Below, in pieces: positions 23,401 to 34,444 of a stretch of 64,000 nt of DNA. The stretch covers positions 62,001-126,000 of the forward strand of contig BDSI01000200.1 of assembly GCA_003117195.1 (NCBI GenBank). Direction: 5' to 3'. Source of the stretch: Eudorina sp. 2006-703-Eu-15. Its lineage: Eukaryota > Chlorophyta > Chlorophyceae > Chlamydomonadales > Volvocaceae. Position 1 is the first letter of the stretch; each line of letters starts with the position of its first letter. The position numbers and the translations under genes are program-made. The notes beneath the pieces are model-generated. The model made no database searches, was not told the DNA's origin, and was given only the letters and a program-made list of their open reading frames with translations.

Positions 23401-26349
23401 CGTGCGGGCCCTGCTGTGGGCCGTACCGCTGCGCGGCAGGACCCGTTTTGCCGTCGCGCATGCGCTGCGCTGCTGCGTACATCACAAAGCCGCTGCAGCT
23501 GGTGTCCTCTTGTGCGCCCTCCGGCTGGCTGACGTGGCTAACCCCACTGCACTGGCTGACCCCGCTGGATGGCGAAGTCGTGTCCGCCGGCAGGGGCTTG
23601 CTTATGCCTGGCCTCTCGCCCAGGGAAGCGGGCCGCGGCGCATGCTCATGCGTGGGCGTGATGCCACAGGAACCAGGGTCTGCGGCGATAGTGTTGACGT
23701 GCCACAGGATGGGGCTGTTGGGCAACTCCAGCGGCTGCACGCCCACGCCGCGCCGGCCCTGCAGACTCTGGGTCGTTCGGTTGAGAAGGGCCTGTTTCTG
23801 CGCACGTTGCTGGTGGTGGTGCTGGCTCGTTGGCTGCTGTTCGGGGGACTCCAGGTACCCGTCAGCGCCGCCTTCGCTGCGGATACCGCCACGCCCGATG
23901 TTTGCACACCGCGCTGGCGATGGGTTGAGGCTGACGCCACTAGCCCTGTCACCAGCCTCAGCAATGGCGTCGGCTGCTGCAGGCTCCGGGTCCCGCTGCT
24001 GCTGCTGTGCGCCCTGGGGTTGCACGGAATTGGCTACGTCACCTGCACCGCAGATGGCGTCCAAACGGCACATTCGCATGCGAGTTTAGCACAGCTTGAA
24101 GATGTAACGGTTACATCTTCAAAAAATAGTGTCACAGAAAGCGAGCCGCAGCTGATTACGCCTATCCACACCGCGCAGTTCTCTGCGTGGGCAGGTTTGT
24201 GAACGAAGCAGGCGGGGCCCTTGAGCTCACCCGTTGGCGAAGCTTGCTGTTCCCCGAAAGTCCCATCGCCGGCCTTGGCGAGCGCACCCGTTTGCTGGGG
24301 GTCGTGGCGCTGACCCGTTACCGGTGCCCCCCTGTCATCCTCATCCGCTGCGCTGCGGCTCCCGTCCCGCGTGCACGCTTCCAGTTTTGCAAGGCGCTCT
24401 TTGAGGGCCGCCATTTCCTGCCACATCGCGGTTGCGCTGGGCAGCTGCGGGGCCGCCGGCGCGGCTGTCCCGCCCGCTGACAACCGCAGGGCGGCGGCCG
24501 TGCTGTCCCTGCCGGCTGCAGGTGCTGCGTCTGCGCGACCCGGATGCGCCTCCAGGGTCTGCACCCGCCGCATCAAGCACAGCAGCTGCGCCGCCATGTC
24601 CTCCAGCACCTTAGCACCACACGCAGGTGTACCGGAATGCGGCTCGTGTCAGATACGCGTTGCATGGATACGCGTTACGGACCAAGCCATGGGTGGAGGG
24701 AGTCATCGTCGTGCGAAAACCGAAAATCCACATCGGAAAGTTCACGGCCTTCCCGACCACGATGCGATGGGATGGAAGGCATGTGCCACCCGCCGATGCC
24801 TGGTGCGGCCGACCGCGCAGAGGAAAGGTCTCGGAGGCATTGGAACCCTCCCGGCGATTACACGGTGCGCTTCATCACACCTTGGACGAGCCAGCCCATG
24901 CCTGCTCGGCGCTGGTGCGCCAGTGCTCCATCGTCTGCAGCCGCCCCTCCAACGTCAGGTTCCGGCTATCCACCAGCGACAGGATTGCCGCGATCTGCTG
25001 ACCAGCCGCGTCAATTTTCTTCTGCCACACTTCAAACTGCGAGCTGAAGCTGCGATCAGGAACAGGGCACGGGTGCACGGTCACAGGTTTGGAAGGCATC
25101 CACGACCGTCAGATCAAGCCATGATGAATGGCAGCAACATTCGACAGTATCCTGTAGCCCGGCCCGCGCTCACCTGCGCACGTGCTCCAGCTCACTGCGG
25201 ATCGTCGCCTCAGCTTCCTCGAGGTGCTGCAGGCGCTGCTCCAGCTCGAACGGAAGTCCGTTTGGAGTCATCGCTGCGTGCCGAAAGAAATCAACAGTTC
25301 AGCTCGGGAAGTCCGGGTGTGCCACCACAACGTTCGTTAGCTGGACGCACAAGCTGCGGACGGCGTTTAGGAGTCCTTACCATGTCCCTGTGCAGTTTGG
25401 ACCCTACCGGTTTCCCAAGTGGCGGTGAACTCACCTGTTGCGGCCAAGAGCGATTGCGGCAGCTGTGGCGTCGACAGGCCAACCATCGGTGTGCAATTGG
25501 CCGACTTGGAGGACAAGACCACCGGGGGCCGGCTGCCCCCGCCGACGTGGCTGGGCGTCTTCGGCAGCTTCTTTATAACGCGGTTGCGCTTGAGCAGCGA
25601 TTCGAGCTCCAACATTTCGTACGGCGCGACATCGCAGCACGGGTTCCCTGTCAATGGCCCGTCAGTTCATAATGATCTCAGTACGGCATCCATGGACACC
25701 GCACTACCTGGGCGTGCAAGAACGATTCAAGGAAACGACGCCGGCGCAGGCCACCCACCTGAGAGGTCTATGCTCTTCAGCGTGCAATTATTCAGCCGCA
25801 AGGCGTCCAGCAGAGACTGCACGCCGCGCGCTCCGATGCAGTTATCTGCCACATCACCGGGTTTTGTGTGTGCCGCAGCGTGTCAAGTGCCGTGAATCGT
25901 TACCCAGGCCACGCACACACACGTCACGACAACGCACGATAACAACAACCCAAGCAAGCAGTGGGCTCCGTTACTTTGCAACACGCTTGCCAAGACTGAC
26001 TGACGGCAACCCATGCAGACCCTTGCTTGACACACCTGGAAGTTCAAGGACCTCCAGACATGCGTTTGCTGCCATGACGTCAGCCAGCTGGCCGGCATGC
26101 GTACAGTCAAGCCCGCAATCTGCATTCATCATGATATAAGAAGCTGTTAGTTGAAATACTTGGACGTCGCACAAGCACTGCTGGATTTCGGGACTTGCCG
26201 CGCAAGCGGACGCCGATAGCCTCCTTGTTGTGCCGCAGCGCCTCAAGGAATTGGGTCCATTCATCGTCATTGAAGCGACCTTCATAACTCACAAACTTCG
26301 TGGGCGGCAAAGGAAGCTGTCCCGTCAATACGTCCAACAGCCGGTCCAT
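20483..26349 (-). CDS. Leucine-rich repeat, coiled-coil and low-complexity protein
   Basis: The gene runs right to left. Phased exons are 26119-26036, 25845-25759, 25647-25435, 25273-25174, 25049-24881, 24609-24231 and 24042 to about 22056, with a last exon from about 21230 to the stop at 20483. A first exon from ATG 26349 is likely, but its donor is unsure. Exons 2-4 join into RI-type leucine-rich repeats (NCIGARGVQSLLDALRLNN, then LKSIDLSGNPC). Exons 5-7 carry heptad-like helices (LEQRLQHLEEAEATIRSELE, FEVWQKKIDAAGQQIAAIL, MWQEMAALKERLAKLEA). The rest, over 800 residues, is Ala/Gly/Pro/Gln-rich and probably disordered. LRR plus coiled coil is a common layout for centrosomal or flagellar scaffolds, but nothing assigns it. 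The join between the seventh and last listed exons (21230-22056) is unresolved. It is divergent from the DUF2009 gene. Confidence 0.68.
21250..21335. repeat. CA-rich microsatellite with GGGTGGGCTTCT core
   Basis: ACACACAC runs flank the core GGGTGGGCTTCTCATTAA (21314-21331), which recurs at 264, 40006, 40037 and 50169 (minus). It lies in the presumed intron before the last exon of the LRR gene. Confidence 0.7.
24096..24122. repeat. Perfect 13-bp inverted repeat with 1-base centre
   Basis: TTGAAGATGTAAC, one G, then GTTACATCTTCAA form a perfect palindrome inside the intron 24230-24043 of the LRR gene. The core TGTAACGGTTACA recurs at 28932 and 55809, and a shorter form at 4449. Confidence 0.9.
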
Positions 26350-26925
26350 TTTTGTCAGTGGTCAAAGTCCGGTGGAATTTCCGGTGTTCATGTCCAAACT
26401 ATATCAATTGTGCTCAAGAAATCTCGCTCCCATTGCATGGAACGCAGTCGTTAGCCTGCCATTGGCCCATTGCCACGGTTCCCGCCTCGATCCATACCAG
26501 AAGCCGTTGGTTGACGGATTGACTAGCAAGGTTGGTTCATTGGCAAGATATGTACCAACTGCAAATGATCTCTTCCTTGATAGCCACTCCTAATCTCCAT
26601 CGCCACATGACAACTCAGAAAGAGTGCTACTTTCATTGTGTACGGCATTCCCAAAGCGTGAAACACTGAAAATTTGTCCCCTAAACGATCACGTTCGTTC
26701 ATAGCAGTCGTTGCCTGATTTATGGAACGATCTGCATCACTGGAGTTTTTGACAGTGGCTCTTCAGATACAACTTGGGCTTGGCAAATGTTTTTCGCCTG
26801 TACTGAATAGCATAGAACGTGATCCGCTCACATTGTGAGCCACTTGCAAAAAGTGGATGTTTAGGTTGTTCGGTTCAATTTTTCGTGCGGCAACTCTCTG
26901 CGCAGCGCCTAACCAGCAATCAGCC
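26350..26925. promoter_or_regulatory. Bidirectional promoter region
   Basis: 576 bases separate the inferred start codons of the LRR gene (minus, 26349) and the DUF2009 gene (plus, 26926). It is distinctly AT-richer than most of the window and has no reading frame of note. No individual element can be named. Confidence 0.45.
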
Positions 26926-29900
26926 ATGAGCTCCGGAAAGCTTGGGGCTGTGTTAGACGAGAACGAGCAGGAGCCACAAGCTGTAGGCAATGGGGCGGAG
27001 GCTGGCGCTTCCTCATACGGTGAGGGATTCAGACCATTACAATTGTTACAAATTTGCCGTTCGTCGGCCTGGGTGTATGATAATTATGTTTCCGTCAATA
27101 AGGTATGGTGCTGATTGCCCGTGTCCATGTGGCCGCCATACTTTTTCAGAGGAACACGTTGCGCGCTTGAAAGCTGAGGCTGAGGCACAAGATTGTGCCA
27201 ATCGGTTGCGCGTGGCGCAAGAGCAGCTTGCAGAGTACGCAGCTCAAAAAGAGGAGGACACGGTTGGGCTTCTTCAGGTACAGCCCTGCAGTTTCACTCC
27301 TGTGGTTTACAAATCCTGCGTTAGGGGACTGCCATTCTCAAGTTTTGTACGTGTTGTGAAGGGTTCATCATCGGGCGAAAGGGCAGGTGATCAAAAAACG
27401 ACGGGAGTCCGTCGGGGCTCTTGGGGTTTCTTCTTTCATGCACAGCATACCTGCCATTTACCTGCCAAGTAATATTATTCTTTGTTGTCGGAGGGTGGAT
27501 GTTATCGTGGGAAAGCGTGAAGCACATGAGCACGGCGAGGGTAAAGCAGTTTGCGACAGTTTGCGACAGTTCAGCGCTCAGCCGCCCATCGACCCATTTG
27601 GGTCGAAGCTGACGATTGGTCCCATCTTTTCTCCTATTTTCCTGCAGGAGGCGGAGCGGCTTAAGGAGGCGCTCGCGCAGCTTGTGCAACGTCAGGGGAG
27701 CACGGCAGCAGATTTCCAGCAAGTTGCGCACCTGTTCAACGCCCTATTGGAGAAGCTGAACGATGCGGCGACGGAGGCACGCGCTTTCGCTGCGCAGCAA
27801 GCCAGTGACCTGGCCACGTTGAAACGCTCCAGCGCCCAGGTAACAGAAAACACATGACTGTCCGGTCTCGGTCGAACAGCACCTCTGTGTTTGATATGGG
27901 TCATCATCCAAACGCCTCCATACGAATGTCTGTCTATTCGTGTTTAGGCGGACCTCACCAATGACGTGGACATGAAGCGCGTGCGGGACGACTCAACATC
28001 GGCCAGCGAAGCGGATGACGCTACTGCGGACGAGGTGAGCAGCTATTGTAGAATCGGCCGGTGTTGATTTCCGTTGCGTTAGTGCAATGCCACCCGTATA
28101 CCTGGTGTGCCGGGTCATGGATGGCGTTGTCAACCATTAACAAGATAACGCCGAATGCCCCTCCGGCCCGGATAGGAGGACGCAGCAGAGGAGCCTGTAC
28201 GCGGCGCCATCGATTCACAGTCGGCGGGCATGCCCAGCACAAGCTTCGCTGAGCGGGCGAGGTACATCCCCGTGCGGCTCAGCCATGACGAACGCAAATT
28301 GTTGCGCCTACTTGAGTCAGCGTTGAACGTCAGTGAATACACGGACAAGGTGCGCAGCGCTGGGGAATTTACACGTTCATTACTCTGTTTTTTGCGTCCT
28401 GTATCCTGTGAGCCCCCGCTGCCTCGTGCAAAGAGGGGGTTCCGGGCTTGCCCGGCAAATTGAGTGCAAGGGAACACCGACCTGTGTAGGTACTTGCCAG
28501 CACAGGCAACACAGTACCGTGCATATTGCACTTTTCCCGCCGTACTTCTAACCCATGCTGTCATCGCCATCACACGGCCACACAGGTGGACATCTTGACA
28601 TGGCGGAGCAAGAATCAGCGGATACACGCGCAGATTCGGGTAAGGGGGTGCGGGCCGTATTATTATTCACGATGTTACAGTGGACCCCGCGGGCCATCGG
28701 TGACAGCCGCAGCCTCCTCACCAAACACTGCACAAACGACGGTGTATGGTAGGCAGACGGGTCTTGTTCAGCCCCGACTCTACGACTGACGTTGTTGTCC
28801 TACACGCAGGACCTCTGTGCCATCCTTTCGGGCCTTATGGTGGCAACCAACTACAAGAAGGGGCAGGACCTCATCCGGGACCGGTCCTTTGCGGACAACG
28901 AGGAATTCTTCCAGGTGGAAAAACCACTCCTTGTAACGGTTACATTACATTCCTTTGCGGACATGGAAGCGAGTGCCGAGGTGGCGGCATGTTGTTGTGG
29001 CTTGGCGGCCTTGAGCAGTGCCACCGTCTGCCTGCTTGATGACAGAGGTCAATAGGAACTAGGGTTTCTGAGCGGCTGAAGCGGCTTGGCCACCATGGCT
29101 TGTCCCGGGCAGGATATTTTCGAGCTCGGCCGGCGCTACAAGATCCTTAACCCTGACAAGATGCGGACCGAGTACGGCAAACTGATGTACCTGCTGATGG
29201 ACAGCTCGGAGCCCACGATCCAGGAGCTGCTCGAATTCAAGTGCGTGCGGCCGCTGCGGACCGTGTACAACTTTTTGGAGGAGCGCGGGGGCCTGGCGAT
29301 GCTGGACGACCCGCTGATGCAGACAGCCACTGCGGAGATCGTGGCAGGTGCGCGACGTGCTTGCTGGGGAAGGGATGCCTCTATCGCGGTGGCGCAATGC
29401 CGATGTTCCGTGGGCCGCATGGCAAGTCCGCCTGCGCGGAAAGGCACCCGTGTCTGCGCTGCTGGTGAGCGTGTCTCTGTCGCTCAATACGGCTGTGCAA
29501 TTATCATGTGGATCATGTCACGGTCATGCAGCTATGTGAGCTGCAGCTCACAGATACCCGCGAGAGCTCTTCAGCAATCATGCCGTCTTGTGAGGGACGT
29601 GGTAGTACCGACGGCTGCATGCACCCCATGTCGGATTCCTTTTCCGTTTGATCGGACGGGAGGTCCATCGACACGGGTTGCTTTGGGCTGCGCTCAATCA
29701 CAGGGGAACGGCCGCGTCACGAGATCCAGCGGGACATCAAGGTCAAGGAGAAGGCGCGCGAGGCGCTCAGCCGGCGCTACCGCAACGCCCGCTTGAGCGA
29801 GGAAGACCTGCTGATGTGCATCTACTCGATCTCGGACAATAACTCGTACCTGCTGTTCAACCGTGAGTCACGCCTCTGCCAATCCGTGTCGCTGCCGAGC

Positions 29901-31598
29901 ATGGCTTTTAGTGGACCTCGAAGTACCTTCTTCGCCACGCAGTTGGGGACGGCACGGATGCACGCTTAACCTGACCCTTGGAAATTGGGAGCACGTCACC
30001 CTCCCCGCCTCTGCATACTGCAGGTGATCCCATCGACCGCTTCATCCACTTCTTCCACCGCTACTTCAAGCCCGACTCCCACGAGCCGGGTTACTCCCTA
30101 GCCATCCAGGGCGGCCGCGACGGCGCGCGCTTGACCCACAACCACGAGCGCCAGTACCACTACGTGCTGCAGTCGTTGACGCTTTGGCGCGAAATCTCCA
30201 CCGAGATGTTCAAGCTGTGGTACCTGGCGGAGTCGGACATGCTGCGCGAGGGCAACAGTTACCGTTTGTGCGACACTGGCCAGGGGCTTAACCGCGTGCA
30301 GTCGGCGCCGCAGGTCGGCCGCGCCATGCAGCAAATCCTCAGCCGGTGGGTTCTGGGTGATGACATTCGCACATCGCGTTTGGCGACACTGACCCCCGCT
30401 CCGCATCTGGTGATGTCAGATTGTCAAACCTTCCTTACCGGACCGTTCAGGGTGTGTGTTAGCAAGGAGAAAAGCTGAGCCGCGAATAAGCAGAACCGTG
30501 TCCAGCAATGCAACCGACGACTGAGACCGAGACCAGAGTTACTAATATGCCAGGGCGAAGTATGTCGACCATAAATAGTCCCAAGGTGGTGTAGTCCGCG
30601 ATGCTGTAGCGCCCCGTATCGTTGTCGAGCGCCGGTGTGTGTGTGCGTGCGTGCGTTGCTGCTCGCAGGGTGCAGTCCCGCATCGGCTCCTGGGTCGGGT
30701 CGTCCGTGGTTCACTTGGGCGACCACAACGTGCCCAACGCCCTGATGTTCATCGACAAGTACACGCAGGTGCGGCACTGCCGCACGACTGGTGGCGCTTT
30801 GATATTTGTCGTTTTGCTCACGCGAAGGATGTGCAGGGCCTGCCATATCCTTGTAGAACCGCGATCATGCTGAGAGCTTGGCGATGGGACTGCCGGGCCG
30901 GATATGCCGGGCCGGTGCAGCACCACCGTGCTTTGGCCGCGCGAGGCGAGTTCTGATACAGCGAATTTCACGCTGGGACGCGCAGGTGCCACGCATCCTG
31001 AACCCGGTGGTCATTGTGCTGGACGAGCTACCCAAGCTGTACCGCGACCCCAACCTGCGTGCTTACATTGACTCGACGTTCGGTGAGTAACGAATGGTAC
31101 TCGACGAAACTGGTTCCAAGCGGGTCGTGACTGGCTCCAACTGGGGCACTTACAGTGCATGAATCATTTTACTATGATTGCCTCATGAGTTCCCAAAATC
31201 AGATCGAGGTTTAACTGCCGGTGTTTAGTAATCTGTCATCCAACCTCGAAAACACGACGACGCCACCCTCGCAGACTGCTGTCGTGGGTTGCTTCTCCTG
31301 GTGTCACGTTATGGACTTGTGTTTGGGAACTGTGCATAGTGCCTGCTGTGTGACCTCTTGCACCCACGTCCGGGAACCCTCAGGCGGCGTGGAGCAGTGC
31401 CGCAAGGCGATCCTCGTAGACTTTTGCCGTCACGCCTTCGATGGCAGCGGTGCAGACAACTTTTTCGATGCCGGCTCCTGCATCGATGGCCGCCTCACGA
31501 GCGCCTGGAATTGGTGCAGCAAGGTGGAAAAGAAACCCTACTACCACGTCTTCAAGCTGGCGGGCTGGGTCGGTTTTGACGGTGAGGTCAAGTCGTAG
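26926..31598 (+). CDS. DUF2009 / UPF0652 family protein
   Basis: Thirteen exons join in phase to 653 residues: 26926-27019, 27150-27277, 27648-27839, 27948-28034, 28176-28349, 28586-28639, 28810-28914, 29113-29347, 29704-29862, 30024-30345, 30669-30768, 30986-31082 and 31384-31598. Residues 1-167 are a divergent acidic and coiled-coil N-terminus. The rest matches my memory of DUF2009 throughout: [21 protein letters not shown], the QRIHAQI exon, [87 protein letters not shown] and the final GWVGFDGE. The family occurs across plants, algae, fungi and animals. It has no enzymatic activity that I know of. Its very long invariant motifs suggest an old core function. The start ATG follows stops and sits at the head of a clean exon. 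A dispersed repeat copy lies in intron 6. Confidence 0.9.
28674..28736 (+). repeat. Dispersed repeat, GTTACAGTGGACCCCGCGGG family, copy 2
   Basis: About 62 bases match the minus-strand copy at 62424-62492, including a downstream CAGCCTCCTCACCA-ACACTGCA stretch. The first 36 match 3323-3360. It lies within intron 6 of the DUF2009 gene. Confidence 0.85.
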
Positions 31599-32662
31599 CG
31601 CAAGAAACTCGTCATGGCGCGCATTCGCCGTTCGAACGATGCTCATTTCTAGTAGCCCGTGGGTGTGCAGAAGCAGGAGCTTTGTAGCATCAATGCATGG
31701 TGCGCAGTGATTCGGGGGCGGGCGGGCGGGGGTGCGCGATGAGCCGCGGATCGCTGGCGGCGACTAGACGAACGGCCGACGACGGTGATACCGGCAGCAG
31801 CCATCTGCCTGTCGCCGGCCAGGGATTTGCAGAGCGGGGCGTGCAACAGCGCGCGGTCCTATAAGACGGGTAGTTAAGAGTGCACACAGCTTGCTGCAAG
31901 TGATGTGCACGGCGTCCCATGGGCATCATTGGCCCGGCCGCTGTGACCCATTTGGCAAACGGAGTGAGAGCGCTGCTTTGCATGGCATGAGCACGGTTCC
32001 TTTTGACCGAGGCGTTGTGATGGCGTCGGGGCTGTGCTGGACTGGTCCGACGCGTTCGTTCTTATGACTAGTAGTTCTCCTGCAGTTCACGTTATTATGG
32101 CGGCAGCGGACGAATCGAATGCAGACCCGTCCGGGCCCATCTCCATGCTCAAGCTAGTAGGCGTTTTGCAGCGAGCCGCAGCAGCGACTAGACAGGGTGG
32201 TGCGCGCTTCGGGCGTGCGAGGCCGTGGCTTGACTGTGATGGACCTGCGGCCGCGCTCGAGGGCTTCCATTCCAGCAGCCGTACGGCACTGTAGTCCCAT
32301 CGGGTCGATCCTATTGTGTGCGCCCATGCTGAGGAGAGGTTCGCGGCCATTTATGCATGCATATTGAAGAACGCAGGCGAATGTAGGGGCGGGAGCTGCA
32401 GACGTTCGGGGAGAAAGTGTCTGGTGGGATGTCGCGCATCTTTTGGGCAGAGAACTCCGGTACATGACGAGATTTCGGTGTCACGCGTTTGGCCTCGTAT
32501 GGTAACGCCTTTGTGCCTTCGGCGTGCTTCATGAAGGCCCATTTCTTTCCGCTTGGACTCGTGGATTGTCGAGTTTCAGCATGTGTGCGTGTGAGAGCGC
32601 GGACACAGCGACGGAATCGCGGGACCTCGCAGCCGTGGGAGTCTCCCGCGCCGCGCACTTCA
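31599..32662. other. 1.1 kb with no supported gene
   Basis: This lies downstream of the DUF2009 stop. It could hold upstream exons of the possible gene ending at 33366, but none could be phased. No repeats of note. Confidence 0.4.
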
Positions 32663-33366
32663 ACCCTGGGCAAGAAGTTGAAGTGCGCGGCTTGTGACAC
32701 CTTTGGACGGAAGGGCCGCTTCGATCTGGTGGGAGTGATACCGCAGCTGACCCGCTACCTGCGGCAAGATGTAAGTGGCGAGTCCACGGCGGTCCTTTTA
32801 GGGCACCAAGGGCTATTCAGCAGGGTTGCATCAGAGCGCGGTCAGAATTCGTTCAATTTGGTTCAGTCGAGCATGTCAGATCCTTGGCATGTCAGATCCT
32901 TGGCGGTTCCAGGCGGGTGCAATTCGGTCAGTGCCGGTGCGATTCGTTCATTGCGCGGAGGCGCATTTCCTCGCTCAACAATTCACGCGCTAATCAGAAT
33001 CACCCGGGCATCGCCTAGAGGACCCAAAATGACGCAAGGCGGCACGTTGCGCGTGCCCAATCGTGAGGAGCCTGCTGCTCCAGGTACTGCGGCACTGAGT
33101 CCCAACTCCAGGCAAGGTGATCGATTCCTTGTGGCGCGAAGTCCACGACTTGGTGCCACGACTCCATCACGACCTGAGCTTCACGACAATCAACGGCTGC
33201 ACTTGGGCTATCAAAGAGGTACCGTAACCCAATCAGAGTAACGATACATACCGGGCGGAATGGACTGACACCTGGCCTGGAGCCATGTCGCGATTACGGG
33301 CCGACGTTCCGGACGTTCCTACTGAGTTCTTCCGTCTTCCAGGCGCCTGAACTAGCCGAGGTGTAG
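32663..33366 (+). CDS. Possible last three exons of an unrecognised gene
   Basis: Three pieces join in phase 0: up to 32770 (GAT before GTAAGT), 33117-33218 (GAG before GTACCG) and 33343-33366 (TAG). They read, in segments, KLKCAACDTFGRKGRF, DLVGVIPQLTRYLRQD, then IDSLWREVHDLVPRLHHDL, SFTTINGCTWAIKE and APELAEV-stop. The sequence is free of low complexity and looks like a real protein C-terminus with one CxxC pair. I do not recognise the family. The 5' limit is arbitrary (near an AG at about 32660) and earlier exons were not found. Confidence 0.35.
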
Positions 33367-34444
33367 GAGCAAATCCCTTCGCTGTCCTTAACGGAAATCC
33401 TTACATCCCACCACGGCAGGAGGGCCTGCGCATGCGCGGTTTCCCTTGTGCTGTGAAATGGTTCAAAACGGAGAGCAGGGGCGATCGGCTAGCCACGCCG
33501 CGAGTCGCGACACCTCTCGTGCTCTCCATCACATTTGAGCATTTGGCTGAGGCACCGATTCACCCGGAGCGGTGCACCGACGTTGGCGACGGTTGGCGAC
33601 GGCCGCTGGGATATGTCAGGGCTGTGTCGTACTGGTGGTACTGGTTGGGGATTCATGCGGATTGGCTGGTTTGGCCGTTCTTGGCCCGATTCGGCTTGCC
33701 TTTTTGCCGCGACGTACGGTAACCGATGCAGGCGTGACTGAGCCAGACTGGGCAACGCTGGCATGTGAGCACCGTAAGCAGCCTGCGTCTGTTTGTGGGG
33801 TTACTTGCATGTTGCAACCATCGCAACCGAGCCGGCTGTCAGCTCTGCTTATGAGAAGCCTCATTATCATAATGGTTGATTGTGATGATAGCATTACCAT
33901 GGCACGTGTGTTCGGTGTGTTATTTGCGCCCAGCTCGGTATGTTCCTTGGATCAGGAACTCCAAGAGTACAGATTCCAGTTGTAAGACGCAATCGCTCTC
34001 TCAAAATTTATGGTATTCGATGCACGTAAGAGATGGCACGCATCCATCGTCGATATATCGCAATTAAACGACGTGGCGCCGCGCAGATTGAAAATAAAAA
34101 ACCGTACACTGCATGACGTGACGTAACTCACCGAATGTATTCAACCTTTCAATTTCGCCGACACATCGACCATACATCGCTCGTACTGAGTACTCGTGAA
34201 GATATCGTATGAAGATATTACTGATGCAAAGGCATTCCAGGTAGAATGCCCCTGTACGCACACCGATCAAAGCTTTATGCAGCTGTAGGCACAGGCATTT
34301 TGGACATCGGGACTGTCCCAATCTTTCCACTCTCCGTACTGCGTGGTCTTCGACCGAAATGAGTTGACAGACATTTCGCACACCAACTAGTAACGCTATG
34401 ACCGCCTCCACAGACGAGTAGCGTAGTGTCCTGCGCAGCATACC
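33367..34444. other. 1.1 kb, AT-rich, upstream of the first RING gene
   Basis: From about 33830 to 34440 the sequence is among the most AT-rich in the window. A minus-strand frame of about 125 codons (34441-34064) begins three bases from the plus-strand start codon of the next gene. It is recorded as an open question in the findings and not called as a gene. The promoter of the gene at 34445 should lie here. Confidence 0.4.

Noticed and set aside
22533..24202. Plus-strand frames of 518 and 415 codons
   Set aside because: They are opposite the low-complexity exon of the LRR gene. The minus frame is supported by phased upstream exons with LRR and coiled-coil character, while the plus frames have no start context or domains.
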